This document shows, in pieces, positions 1 through 26,996 of a stretch of 64,000 nt of DNA (positions are counted from its first letter, which is position 1; each line of letters opens with the position of its first letter). The notes beneath the pieces were generated by a model that saw only the letters and a program-made list of their open reading frames with translations, was not told the DNA's origin and made no database searches. A program made the position numbers and the translations under genes. This DNA comes from Hydractinia symbiolongicarpus. Lineage: Eukaryota; Cnidaria; Hydrozoa; Anthoathecata; Hydractiniidae. The stretch is from the NCBI RefSeq assembly GCF_029227915.1, contig NC_079878.1, positions 14,756,001-14,820,000 on the forward strand, written 5' to 3'.

Positions 1-1079
1 ATTACAATTCGGGTCTTTCATTCCTTAAATATATGACCACTGACGTCGGCGAAAACATATTATGAAAGCCTCGTTTTCGTGAACTACGGCATTTCAATAT
101 GGCGAATCAAAGTTGTTGCACAAGGAAGAAGCTTCGAAAATAAGACGAGGAACATTAAGCAAATTTAAGTTTTACTCGTGAAGTTTTAACTGGTAATTTA
201 TAAGTAGTAAGACTTATTCTTGATGTTAACTAAATATTAAAATTAAGCAGTCACTACCTTTAATTTGTTTGTCAAAAGCACATTTTTTTTATCATACCAG
301 CTCTACACAATTATAAGCAAACAAAAAAATATCCAAAATAAGTATCCAGGTGATGTTGAAGTCATCAAAATTTAAATTAGGCTTATTTACTAGTACAGAA
401 AATAAAAGATTTTAAAGCAAAGTCACATAGAGTAAAGCCTTAAGGTGATAGGAATAACATCTATATAAGTTGGTAACTTTTATTCCCAGGAAAGGACATG
501 AATAGTATATGAAGAAAAAGTGAGTACAAACATACTTGATGAGCTTCTTAAATTCATGTATTAGTGTTGTTGTATTTTTGTTGTTGATTATTTATTACCT
601 CATGTAGAATATGGCTCAATCTCAATCTCTTTTGTAGGCCATCTTGTAAAGTATTTTATTTTAATGTTTCATTTTTTTAATATCTGTTTAATCCTTGCAG
701 TTTTTTCTAAGCATTCAAGACCTGATCCAGGTCAATTTAGATTTCACTGATTTTTGGGAATATTAGTAATATCCTTTTTTCTTTTCTTTTTCCTAGTTGT
801 TATGGTCTTTTTTGGGACTTGTAATTATTGGCAATTTGTAAAATCTAGGAATATACTATCACCTATCTGATAGGTGAATATGCTATCACTTGTTTTGTAA
901 AATTTATAGAACACTAATATTTCAGCATTTCATTTTGATTTTCTGTTTCTTCTAAATTTTATTGGTCAGAAAATGTCAAAATCTGTGCAAATTATTCTCC
1001 TTTATAAATTCACTGCAATATTTCCATTCTTTAACATTCTAAATTTATAATTTTTTTGTATTTTTATTTCCTTTTTTAG
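1..1079. other. Non-coding flank or intron 5' of the first visible MAX exon
   Basis: No coding exon is recognisable here. MAX proteins normally begin with a short acidic N-terminus of about 20 residues before the basic region. No ATG in this stretch opens a frame that splices in phase 0 to the exon at 1080, so the first coding exon probably lies left of the window. A TGACGTCG (CRE-like) string at 41-48 and an AATATGGCG (YY1-like) string near 97-105 could be promoter sites, but single matches of this length occur by chance. Confidence 0.4.
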
Positions 1080-4000
1080 GCTGATAAAAGAGCTCATCAC
1101 AATGCATTAGAAAGAAAAAGAAGAGACCATATAAAAGACAGTTTTTGTGGCTTGAGAGATTCGATTCCTTCCTTAGAAGGAGAGAAAGTGAGTCTTATTA
1201 TTAACTGATCGACACAACACAGCAATATTTTTGTATTGTACAAACACATTTGAACGATTACAGTGATTTTAATAAAATGCAAAGTTTTGTGTGATGCTAA
1301 TTTGCTGATTTTATACAAAACCACAAGAATATTTAGACTTAATATGACCACATCTTAAATATTAGATTTTGGACTGCGAATCTAAGAATAACCATGCTAG
1401 CATGTTTTCTCTGTCTAAACATGAGTCTATTGGTTAAAATTCATTGCTAGAGGGTTAGACTCTAACCCTCCAGCAATGGATTTTAACCCTGCATTTTACA
1501 TCATGCAGAAGCTATACTATTTGCATAGATAACTTTCTTTGCTCGGAGCAAAATGACAAATCACTATTCTAATTTAACAATGAAGTGTAATCAAAATCAC
1601 ATGTCTAATTTCTTCAAAGGTAACCAGAGAGACAAATAAGTATACAGTTTGAAAATCCTGATATTTATGAAAAATATTAAAAATACTAACAAGCCTATCA
1701 ATAAGAAAATAACACTCGAGCAATAAATCGGTCACCCAAGGTTACAATAATTTAGACTGGGCAAGCAATCTGAATATTTTAGGGTTTTTTTACTGCAAAT
1801 AATAAAAAAGATAATATTGATTTCCATGTGAGATGAATTGATTTTGCTCTACCAGACAAACTTTTTGTGGAATTGGGGGAGCAATTAATGGCTAAGCTAG
1901 TTTCTCATTTCTTAGAATTGGGTAAGTCTTTGCAAGAGCGATTGCTGTCCCCTTATTAATAGGCCTGTACTAAGACAGTTCAGAAAGTTTGTTGGTGGGA
2001 AACGATTTAACTAGCAACATTTGTAAACAATATCCAAAAATAAATTAGATGTTCTGTTTTAACTCATTCCATTTTTAACTTCATTTCTTTAGTCATCAAG
2101 GGCACAGATTCTTCACAAAGCTACTGAACATATCCAGTACATGAGAAGGAAAAATCATTCTCATCAGGTAAGATGAAATTGATTTTTTGTAAATGCAATA
2201 TGTCTCTGTTTAGTAATTTTTTAAAATAATTTAAAAAAGGACTCTACAGGGCCACGATACAATTCATCAATTGAGATTTGTTGTATACTATGTTTAACTA
2301 AAATCATGACAAGCAACAATGAAATTCGTAAAAACATTTATTTGCGATCCGTAGTACCACCTGATAACTTTTAAAAATTAAATTTTTTTATTATTTATTT
2401 ACAATGCTGTGTGTGGTGTGATGACTGTCTCTTATTGATAGACATGTGCAAAGCGATTACATTAGGAAATTATGATTTATTCTTATATAGCAACTTATTC
2501 TGGTAATGTTTACATGAACCTGTAATGTTTACATGAACCTACAAATTATTAGTGGCATAAATTTCTTTTGCATAGAAATTATGTGAAATAATGCCTGCGT
2601 TTTTTTGTGACAGAATATATTCTATATGGCATTTTCATGACCAGCCATGGTAGCAGAAAATGGAACACATTGCATGAAAACAAGTTTAGTTTAGATAAAG
2701 TTTAGGACAAGTTGTTTACTGGCTGCTTGGCCTCAGTTATCAAATGTTAGTTTTATAATTCTCAACTAGTATATTGAAAGAATTGTTGTGGATACAAGTA
2801 TATGGAGGCTAGTATTAGTGGCAGTGCGACAAAAGTTATGAATATTTGTTTTATTACGTTGTATTTATGGCAACTTTTATGTCATGTTGGATAGCTAGCT
2901 GATACAAACACTTTTTTCAATTCCTTCGAACAGTTTAAACTTTTTAATGTAAACACTTAGTGGGTTATATCTTTTGCAAAAATTTAGTAAGTTTTTCTAT
3001 TTAGCTAGGTAGTATAGCCACCTATGTATTGTCATTATTGTGACACTCCCCTGCTAATTTTTGTCTTCCTGTTTAGTATACATTTGTAATCAGCATATTT
3101 TTGGCTCAACCCAGATGCTTGGTAATCACAATGTTTTTAGTATTGGCTCTGGCATAAACCAAACTAACTAGCAAAAACCTTTCAGAAGTTTAAGACACTT
3201 TCACACATTGAACATGTTTCTGTTCTTATGAAATATTTTTTTGTCAAAGGTCACAAATTTACATTAAACTGTAAAAATATTAAGTAGGTGTTGCCAGTAG
3301 CTTTCTTTTAAAAGTTAGATTCAAAGAAAGTGCATGATTAGGTCTGTATCAACCATTTTAATGATCCTAGTTGTAAACATGATTTTTTGCTGCTTGAGTT
3401 ATCTACAAAAAAGTAAAAAAAAGTCATTTCATCATCGTCATCATTCTCTGCTTAACGTCCGTTTTCCATGCTAGCATGTGTTGGACAGGGTATATTCATG
3501 ACCCTCTTCCAATCTGATCTAGACTGTGTTAGATCTAAACTCAACTTCCTCTGTATAAAGTCTGTCCTTATAACCTCCTGCCAAGTCTTTCTCGGTCTGC
3601 CTCTGGGCTTTGCCCCTGGAACTATCAAGTCTCTACACTTTCTTACCCAATTATCCTCCTCCATTCTTTCCAAGTGCCCCAGCCAATTCAATCTTCTTAT
3701 CTGGATAACATCTTTAATTCTACGGAGACTTTTCTACGGAGACTTAGCCTGCTTCTTAGCTCATCTGAACTCTTTCTGTCTCTCAGACTGGCGTTACACA
3801 TCCACCTAACCATTCTCATATCATTCCTTTCTAAACGGTCAAGATCTTCCTGCTTCACTGCCCATGCCTCACTACCGTACAACATAACACTTCTTACACA
3901 GGCCTCATACAACTTACCTTTTGCCTCAATTGACAGGACTCTGCTAGTCAACAAAGGAAGTAACTCTCTTAACTTTTTACAAGCAGAACCTATCCTGCAA

Positions 4001-7000
4001 GTAACACTTCTTCCAACACCCCGTTCACTGCCCAACATATCACCTAAGTAACAGAAGTTCTCAACTATCTCTAACGAGCCACTGTTGTACATCATTAAAG
4101 CTGGAAATACTTCATTCTCTATAATCTCACCTTTGCAACGCTTGCATACAAACTGAATGTCAGCTCTTAACCTTCCACTAATACTACTGCACTTCTTATG
4201 TACCCAATGCTTGCAAGTCTGACAAAAAATTGAGTTACTACCAACCCCTTTCCTGCAAACTCCACAAGGTCACTTTCCAACTACAAGGTCACACTTTGCT
4301 GCAATGCTACTAATCATGACTTTAGACTTTGCTGTGTTTACCTTTAGCCCTTTCTCTTCTAGTCCTTTCTTCCACTTCTCAAACTTTTCAACTAGTTCTT
4401 CCATCGACTCTGCTATAAGAACCAAATCATCTGCATACAATAACTCCCAACATGGACAACCTGTTCTGAACTCCATCGACAGCGCTTCTAAGACTAGAAT
4501 AAACAACAAAGAACTAAGTACAGAACCCTGATGTACACTAAATTCATCACTAAGTGAATCGTTAATCCTGACACGACTTCTAGCATTGCTGTACATAGAC
4601 TGTACCATCGTAACTAGCCACTCGTCCACACCTAATTTTCTCATAGACCACCAAATAACTTTACGTGGCACTCTATCAAAAGCTTTCTCTAAATCTACAA
4701 AGGCAAAATAGAAATTCTTTCCTTTTCCTAAATACTTTTTCTAAAGCTGTCTGAGTAAAAATATGGCATCTGTAGTGCCACGCCCTGGAACAAAACCAAA
4801 TTGCATCTTATCTATATCAATTCTTTCTCTAAGTAACTTATCAATCACTCTTTCAATAACTTTTATTACTTGATCAACCAACTTCAAACCTCTATAGTTA
4901 CCCCTTTCTAATGCATCACCCTTGCCCTTGAAACAATTCACTATTACACTTGACTGCCACTCACTCAGAATAGCACCATCCTTTATAATCTGGTTAGCAA
5001 GACTTGTAATAAGCTCAACTCCAATATATCCAGATGCTTTTACCATCTCTGCAACAATACCTGATACTCCTGCAGCCTTGCCAATCTTCAATTTCCTAAT
5101 AGCCTCCACTACCCATTCTGTCTTGATCTGCGTAGCTGGCCCTTCTACAACATCATCATCAGACAAATTATCCTCGTCACAATCAAACTCAGTGTTAAGC
5201 AACTTCTGATATTTATTAGTTGAAATTCCATATATATTTAAAACTCCTTAAGCAGTCTAACATAAAGAATAATTATAAAGAATATTGTTTTTTCGATTAT
5301 TTTACATTTTGCACATAAGTCTATTGACAAAGAAAATAACATTACATTTTTTTAAATATCCTTTACGGTAATACAGGGAAGAATAAAAGGCATTGTAGAA
5401 TAAATAGCCTTCAACAAACTCTTGAATAATTTGCTAATTGAAACAAAAGAAAGTACGGTGAACCATTGTTGAATATTCTTGATTTCAATTAGAATATTCA
5501 AACAATAAGTATATGTGTGCATTATTTATTTCTTCTCTAATTTTTTTTAACTACATCACGCAAGAGTAATACAAGAAATGACTTATATTCTTCTTGAGTA
5601 TTTATACGTGCAAGTCCTTCTTCAGTTGGAATATTTTTTCGTAGATGCAAAACATTAAGGCCATCTATAGTTTATTTATATTCACGGTAGGTTGAGTTAT
5701 TGTGGAAAATCTTTTGAGTACAAAAGTATATGCATAGAAACAAGATTTTGACAAAAACAACCCTGACTTGTTTATTTATTTAAAATTCTCTTATCTTTTA
5801 AAAGAATACTTTTCCAAAAATGCCTATTTATTATTAATTAAAATACATCATTTTCGTTATAAAAAATCTATCACCCTTATTTAGAATTACGAAAAGTATA
5901 GTTATACAAACTTTTTTTATGTTATTTCCATCAGATTCGTCTAGTGCACCCTATAACAAATTTATTTTTACAAAAAGTTATTGAACTTTGTTTTTAGGTA
6001 CAAATAAATGATGGAACTCATAGTTTACTTGATGTGGGACAACAATTTACTTGGCTGTACTTATAAAGAATGTTTTTGTTTTTTAATTATAAAAAAAGCA
6101 TTTATCTGTAGTTACAACAGTACCTTTCTTATGGGCCATGATGTTATAAAAATTAAGTCTCAGGGTACTTATTGTTAATCATGCCTTTACTGTGGCAGAA
6201 TGCAAACTTTGTGCTAATTTTTCGACCTTGATAGCATAAAACCTCAATTACGTCCATTGCAGCAATGATCTGTGTAGGGCTGAGTGTTGGGCCCATTAAC
6301 ACGTGTAGAGCTACTGCCAGAGTCACAAGTTCTGGCGCACAGATTGTTGCCTGCTTTTTTTTACCTAAGAATTTGTTATAAATCCTTTAAAATTCATCTG
6401 TTTAAGGATATTCACTTTATAATAAGTTTTATTTATTTTATGTACTCCTCGATTTATTTTGAATTGCTTGCTTTTATTGTTTTTGACTGCAGCTGTTGTT
6501 CATCATTGTTTTGTATAATTTCTTCTGTGGACAAGTATTTGTATTTAAAATTTGTTCTTCTTTGTTTTTGTGCACTGTATTACTTTTATGTTAGTAAAGT
6601 GGTTAATGTATATTTCGCCAAATCCTAACAACAAGGAAGATTTTGGATTAATTCGGATCTTTGGAGGGTACAACCTCATATAGCACATAGCCATAACCAC
6701 CTGTCCTTGGATAAGTATTATCATTACAGCTTGCTGTTTTGTCACTTCATCATCAATCGTAACATGATGCAGACCATTTTTTATCCTAATACCACCAACA
6801 CAACATGCTCAGGATAGACAAGTCATATGTTTTTTATAAATGTTTTCAAAAATAAAAGATATCCAATAACAATGAATAAAGTCAACAACATTGGTTAAAG
6901 CTTTCTAGTATTAGCCAATGCCAGTGCAAAATATAAAATCCATAACAATCAACTTAGCTAACTAAACACCAGAAAATAATATAATCTTTATGCCCAATAA

Positions 7001-9711
7001 ACGCCATTTTCTATTTATTTTTCCAAAAATAAATGATAAGCCTACTTTACAAGTTAATTTAAGAAATAATGTAAGTAATGTGTAATGTAATGTGTGCATC
7101 ACTTTGGTGGAGAATAAGAATTGTCTCCAAACTAAGCTCCTTTTTATGTTTTATCTGTTGGTATTTTTAGGCTGACATTGATGAATTAAAAAGACATAAC
7201 ATGATATTAGACCAGCAAGGTATGTAATGTTAATAATTTATTCTCTGTAATTAATTTCCAACCAGGATATGTTCAGATGTGAGTGTGCCTTGTATTAAAT
7301 GTATTAAACTTTGATATCTAACTCATGCCTAGTTTAAACTTTCTGTTGTCAAATATTGCCATAAAAAGTATATTTATGTATAGCTTATGTATAAGCATAA
7401 GTTGGGCTCCCATATTAGCATTAGATGTTAAGTCCTGCATCAAGGAAAGGTGGTCACCTTTTTTTATTTTCCCATACTGAGAAGTTAACCCTATTTTGTC
7501 CGAGGTGTTTGGAGCATATAATGACCGTAGGAACTGATCCCTTCCTCTGTTACAACTTTCGCTAGCTTTTTTTAAATAGAATCAAACTTAGCACACTTAT
7601 AGTACATCATAAAAAGAACAAAAAACAGCAATTTTTGTTGAAGCTTAAAATTTATCCAAAATACCACTATCTGCTTAAAATTCAATTACTTTTGTTCTTT
7701 TTGAAATTTACCATAAGTTACCATATGCCATGAGATTAACGAGTCATGAAATTAATGTGATTTTTTTTAAAGTTCGCGTTATTTTAATGACCGTTAATTA
7801 AATACAATGTATATAAAAATACTGTTAATTTGGTGAATTTTTGATAATATATAAAAGCCTAAAACATAAAAATACAATTTTTTTACAAATTTTCTATTTT
7901 TTCCTCCTCATCGGACGATAGCTCAACAGTGTTCTCTTTTTCAGCGATCTTTTTTAAAATAGCTTTTGTATCATCTTCATACTCTGATCCAGTGGAAAAT
8001 TTAACTGAAAACTAAATTTTTAATATTGTCTTTCCAAACAATGAAAACTCTTATTTGATTTCCAAACCGCCTTGTAATAGAGAAGACCGCTTTACTACAG
8101 TGGATTCAACTGTTGCCGTAATTTTTGCTTTGTGTGATATCGCATACCAAATATATCTGCTGATCTCCTGGGGATATGGCCGACAACACACATTGCCAAA
8201 TGAACTAGACACAAAGTTGTGTCTGTTTATTAAGAATATGAGAACAACAGGAGGCACTATTAATACGCATGATGTTTGTGGAATTTTAATGGGCCTTAAT
8301 AAAGCTGATCTTGCAAAGTATGGTTCATATTTGGAGTTTGTGATTACAAGAAGTTGGCTTCAATCGCTTTACAAAAGACTGAACTTTTCCCGTCGCATGA
8401 TTACTATTTCCAGATCGATTGTAACAACAAGCTCACTTCTAAATATTGTTCAAGTCATGGTGCCAAAAAAATATGACTCGCCTTCTCCAACCGCTTGATT
8501 TGACAACAAATGCATCAATGAAAAAAAGGAGAAAAATCATTCAGTGAGTACTTCACAAATGTTATTACCGAGGAAATGCTTTTAAACCCTGATCGTGACG
8601 TGACAACCTTTGAACAGGGCTCCCACGCCTCCTCTTAGCCCCTTAAATCTCCTCAAATTTAAAAGGTCTCCTTAATTCTGAAATTTAGGTTTTCTTCTCA
8701 AATGTAATCAAATGTAATTCAAGCAAAGTGTCTTAGTTATCTTTTGTAGGAAAATATTGAGACGCCAGTTTGTGTGTTTCTTCATTTTACAAGTGCAAGT
8801 TTTTCTCCTTAAATCTCCTCAATTTTGTTAACAAAAGCTCCTCAAAAATCAGAAAAACCTTCTTAAAAATCAGAAAAACCTTCTCAAAAGTCCTTAAAAC
8901 TTTTGTTTTGAAAGAAGAGTGGGAACCATGATTGAAGTTGATTTTTGCTTGTCAACTTTCCGAACATGCGAAACTCATGTCGTAACATCATCACTGCTGT
9001 TTAGAGGGCTGCTTGGATAACAAAAACATTGGAAAGCGCCAGAGAAGCAAATAGCCTGATCAACATGGACCCATTTTTGTAAAATTACAATTTCATATCA
9101 TACGAAAAAAGTTACTGTTAAAAAATGTTTTTCCTGCGTCAAATTTTTTTCCCTCTTTTTTCTCAAATTCGCGTTAATTAAATGCATTTTATAAAAAGCC
9201 ATTAAATGCCTTTTTCAAAATAGTTTTATCGAACCACGTTAATTTCATGACCATTAATTTAATTTGCGTTAATTTCTTGACTCTTAATTTTATGGAATAA
9301 GGTATTACATTTTCCTGATTGAAAGGATTTTATAGAAAATTAAGAGGTGGTTTCGACTAATAACCAATATGTAAGGTTCTTAAAGATTTGGGACCTAAAA
9401 TTTTGGCATGCAAGTGTCAAATATAAAACTCGGTATCATAGCCCTCCCCACTCAAATAGAGTTAAATTTAAGTTGTTGTATTTTTAGTACGACAATTGGA
9501 AAAAGCAAGAGCCAGTGGTACGCTCACTCTTGATCCGGCTACTGCTGCTCTTCTCAGCCCTGATATGTTGTTACAAGCTCCTTCTACTGATAATGTAATG
9601 GTACAAGCAGATGGCAAAAACGAACCTGTCATACTGGAGCGCCCCAATAATGCTGGTGACCATGATGATTACACAATAGCACCAAAGCGTTTAAAAGCAG
9701 AACCGCCTTAG
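1080..9711 (+). CDS. MAX: MAX, bHLH-leucine zipper transcription factor (5' partial)
   Basis: MAX is the obligate dimer partner of MYC, MXD and MNT proteins; it binds E-box CACGTG in the nucleus. Four exons are visible: 1080-1187, 2093-2167, 7171-7219 and 9488-9711 (stop TAG 9709-9711), all with GT-AG borders and matching phases (0, 0, 1). Exon 1 encodes the basic region and helix 1 ([20 protein letters not shown], with the His/Glu/Arg E-box-reading residues). Exon 2 encodes loop and helix 2 ([20 protein letters not shown]). Exon 3 starts the zipper ([16 protein letters not shown]). Exon 4 finishes it and gives a tail ending KRLKAEPP, resembling the basic end of vertebrate MAX. The visible part is 151 residues; vertebrate MAX has 160, so only the acidic N-terminus is missing. 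An AATAAA lies at 9756-9761. Identification is secure. Confidence 0.96.
3428..5220 (-). pseudogene. 5'-truncated non-LTR (LINE) retrotransposon, RT 3' half
   Basis: Read on the minus strand from 5220 to 3428, the sequence encodes reverse-transcriptase blocks: a palm region ([13 protein letters not shown]), [15 protein letters not shown], the [11 protein letters not shown] block and the catalytic [11 protein letters not shown] Cys/His-rich finger follows (about 4130-4272, CGVCRKG ... [12 protein letters not shown] ... CKRC). Then comes a C-terminal segment with the [17 protein letters not shown] block typical of LINE tails. The copy is dead: a TAG near 4739-4741, a TGA near 4270-4272 just before the finger, and a 13-bp duplication near 3719-3744 that shifts the frame. 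The 3' end runs into a short GATGATGACGATGATG tail, a LINE-like simple-repeat end. The 5' end is cut inside the ORF, as usual for target-primed insertion. It sits in MAX intron 2 (2168-7170), antisense to the gene. The clade (RTE, I or other) is not resolved. Confidence 0.88.
5221..7170. other. Rest of MAX intron 2, no gene seen
   Basis: AT-rich intronic sequence with stop-rich frames. Short open stretches show no codon bias or motif. I see no repeat array and no second mobile element with recognisable ends. Confidence 0.5.
7721..9302 (+). mobile_element. TIR-bounded pogo/Tigger-like DNA transposon in MAX intron 3
   Basis: The left end (from 7721, CCATATGCCATGAGATTAAC) and the reverse complement of the right end (to 9302, CCTTATTCCATAAAATTAAG) form imperfect terminal inverted repeats that continue for about 40 bp (GAGTCATGAAATTAA against GAGTCAAGAAATTAA). 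Both ends are flanked by TA (7719-7720 and 9303-9304), the target duplication expected of the Tc1/mariner/pogo superfamily. Inside each end the string TTCGCGTTA recurs close to ATTTAATGACC-like strings, so the subterminal parts are also related. The element is 1582 bp, short for an autonomous pogo element, and its ORF is incomplete. It is decayed and probably immobile. Confidence 0.72.
8055..8498 (+). pseudogene. N-terminal transposase remnant (pogo/Tigger-like)
   Basis: A 147-residue open frame lies within the TIR element. The middle part ([20 protein letters not shown], then [28 protein letters not shown] and [12 protein letters not shown]) resembles, from memory of the family, the CENP-B-like DNA-binding region that precedes the DDE domain in pogo/Tigger/Jerky-type transposases of invertebrates. 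No DDE catalytic region follows: after 8500 all frames are closed and no DxD or DxN block is visible. The catalytic half has therefore been deleted or has decayed. It does not splice to MAX exons. Family assignment is moderately sure; non-function is very likely. Confidence 0.6.
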
Positions 9712-12382
9712 AATTTTCAGTAGACTATATTCTTCTGTGTTGTCAGGTGTCACTTAATAAATCATTTTATATTATCTTTTCTCTTCGATAATTTTTCTCA
9801 ATTCCAATTCGATGTTGCAAATATGAGTGTTTAAAGAAAAGGCCTAAGCGGTGAGTAACATTGTGTTTTAGTTTAAACATTAATCGTAGTTATCTTCTGC
9901 AAAAAACGTTTTCAAGCTATCTTTAAAAAGCTAAAGAATATTTAACATTCCATTTCCTCTCTTCTAATATTAATTCTAGTTAAGTTTTTGACAAGTTGTT
10001 ATCAACATGTATGTATGTTTTATATTGTAAAGACTAATTTAGTATACAGTACTGTTTTTTAAAAGGAGCTATGAAAAGTTCCGTGTTGATATTTTTGGCA
10101 ACTTGAACAGACATTTAAGTGCTTTTAATAGTTCCTTTAAAGACAAGAATGTTATTTATTTTGACAAACTTGTTTTACAAACGCAGTAGGCTGGCCACTT
10201 GTGCTTCATTTGTGTTGGTTGATAAAGAAACCAGTCCAATAGTTGTATATGACGGTTGAAGTTAAACAGTTGTTCATCCGAAAATGTGAGATCGTTCTTA
10301 GAATGATTTTAATAAATTATCAATTAATATTTAAAGAAACATTTTTATATGATTTTACAAGCTAGCCATCATACTAAAATATATCTATTGACTAAATAGT
10401 AAAAGGTAATACATTTTTAATTATGTAGGTCAGTTTCCTGTATATGTGATTGAAAGATAAGAATTTTCTCATAAAATTTTGCAACTCTGCCTGTCTTGGT
10501 TTTAGTTTACGTTTGCACAAAACAAAACAACACTTAGGTTTATTTGGCAGTAGGTTTTATCCGTTTTTTTTTTGTATATTTGTGAAAATAAATCTCTAGA
10601 TGGATAAATGTTTTTTATTTCTCTTTCTCCTCTTTTTTGCCATTAAAGTCACATCCAGAACTCATAAAAGTTTTCAGGATTAAAATTAAATTCCAATTAA
10701 AGTGTTTTATTAGAACCTGGACATTTCTTTTCTGTTAAATTGACTTAAATGACCCAACATTGACAATATATTTTCCTTCTCAAGCTATTTGTGTCAACTT
10801 TTATTGGCATGTATGAGGTTGCATATTGTAAACAATGTTTTGGACTGCAATAATAAGAATACACGACAGCTAGTGTCTATTAATCAGCCGTAGACAATTT
10901 TTAGTCCTTATTAATGGAAACAATTATCTTGAATCAGTAGAGAAGAAACCAGGGTGTCCACCTCTGTCAGGAATTCTAATAATATTGGGAAAATATCAGG
11001 GAAATCTTTTTCTGGGAAAGGAAAATGTCAGGAATTTTAGGTTTAGATGATCAATGAGAACTATTTTCATTTTATTAACAAGAAAAAAGTATTAACAAGA
11101 AAAAAAAATTAGAATTGTTTTTTGAAAGAATTAGCATAATTTTAAACCAATCAATATTTTGTTATTACCATTTACATTTTCAAGGTAATCCAAAGTTCTA
11201 AATGGTATAAAATAATAGCTGGAAAAGTTAAGAAAATATCAGGTATGTGAGGAAAATAAGTAGTTAATATAGGGTGGACAGACTGGAAAAAATAAAGAAA
11301 CAAAAAATTGGGGCCTGTTTACTTGTCTCTTTTTGCTATAAATCAATACCCTAGTAAATGTATCAATTACAATTTTTTAGCATAAGTTTTTGATGAGAAA
11401 GAAATTCTTCACTTTGATCTGATATATCAAGTGATGTTACATTCGTTTTTCTCTGAAACTATATTTTGTTTTTACAAATTTATTTGCTAGCCTAGTCACT
11501 TTTCCTTTCACATAAGTTTATGATGAGAAAGAAATTCTTCACTTTGATCTGATATATCAAGTGATGTTACATTCGTTTTCCTCTGAAACTATATTTTGTT
11601 TTCACAAATTTATTTGCTAGCCTAGTCACTTTTCCTTTCACATAAGTTTATGATGAGAAAGAAATTCTTCACTTTGATCTGATATATCAAGTGATGTTAC
11701 ATTCGTTTTCCTCTGAAACTATATTTTGTTTTCACAAATTTTTTGCTAGCCTAGTCACTTTTCCTTTCCCATAAGTTTTTGATGAGAAAGAAATTCTTCA
11801 CTTTGATCTGATATATCAAGTGATGTTACATTCGTTTTCCTCTGAAACTATATTTTGTTTTCACAAATTTATTTGCTAGCCTAGTCACTTTTCCTTTCAC
11901 ATAAGTTTTTGATGAGAAAGAAATTCTTCACTTTGATCACATTTCACAATCAAATTTCCTATCCTATAAGTTTTATAAGAAAAAAGTTTCTTAACCTTGA
12001 TAAAATTTTCTTTACTGAAACTTTTGTCTCTCATCTTAACTGAGTATATTTTTATTTTGGATATTTATAGTTGGTAGTATAGTTGGTAGTATACACCTAT
12101 GTTTTGAAGATTATGTAAAACCCATCAATTGAGCTTACTTTTGTATTAACATTTTGAAATAGTTATGTATAGATTAAGATGTTGCTATGGTACAAAACGA
12201 CCTTCCAATATGGTCAGAAAATCATGGTTGTGTAGTAATAAAACAGTAGGTTGATAATGGATACTTGTGTTTTTATATTCTTTTTCATTTGATGTGAACT
12301 AGCTGAATTTGTGTTAATTTTTGGGACTTTGTTGTTTTTGCTGTATAATCAATCAGGCAGAGGACATGACAAAAAGATATGT
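9712..12382. other. Intergenic region between MAX and MOCS1
   Basis: Holds the presumed MAX 3' UTR (AATAAA at 9756-9761), then AT-rich sequence with no credible ORF. At about 10950-11287 a stretch opens with CCAGGGTGTCCACC and closes with an inverted GGTGGACAGACTGG. Together with the internal runs of GTCAGGAATT and AAATATCAGG this suggests a decayed MITE-like repeat. The 130-bp tandem array follows at 11381. Confidence 0.5.
11381..11938. repeat. 130-bp tandem repeat, about 4.3 copies
   Basis: Units start at 11381, 11511, 11641, 11770 and 11900, each with CATAAGTTTWTGATGAGAAA. They are nearly identical; one unit is a base shorter through loss of one base in an ATT/T run (period 129). The last copy stops after CACTTTGATC at about 11938. 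A diverged partial unit can be traced further to about 12030 (CCTATAAGTTTTATAAGAAA, then TTTACTGAAACTTTT). The high identity suggests recent expansion by unequal exchange. It lies about 450-1000 bp upstream of MOCS1. Confidence 0.92.
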
Positions 12383-12418
12383 ATGTGTATCAGAATATCT
12401 AATGTTGTTCAAGAAGTT
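12383..12418 (+). CDS. Candidate first coding exon of MOCS1
   Basis: An ATG at 12383 opens 12 codons (MCIRISNVVQEV) that end at a good donor (GTGAGT at 12419) and join in phase 0 to the MOCS1 exon at 12543, leaving a 124-bp intron. The peptide continues smoothly into [20 protein letters not shown]. The frame is open further upstream without another ATG. MOCS1 of other animals has a longer, mitochondrial-targeting-like N-terminus, so the real start may be in an earlier exon that I could not find. Confidence 0.35.
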
Positions 12419-12542
12419 GTGAGTTTTGAGACAACATCTTTTACTTTTTGTAAAATTGCCAATTAAAAAATTATTTCTCAGTTTTTGATTTGGTGAAATT
12501 AAATTTGATTTAGCCAGATCAATGTTTGTGATATATTTTTAG

Positions 12543-26996
<14,454 letters not shown>

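Noticed and set aside
489-522. Possible tiny first MAX exon ending at GTGAGT (521)
   Set aside because: Its ATG would reach the next exon in the wrong phase, and the peptide lacks the acidic MAX N-terminus.
3468-4051. Two plus-strand frames over the LINE
   Set aside because: Shadows of the minus-strand reverse-transcriptase coding sequence.
6284-6628. 114-residue plus-strand frame in MAX intron 2
   Set aside because: Phe/Tyr/Ile-rich, as expected of chance frames in AT-rich DNA; no family resemblance.
12186-12252. Short ATG frame as MOCS1 exon 1
   Set aside because: It runs into TAG at the only nearby donor-like site; the 12383-12418 candidate keeps phase instead.
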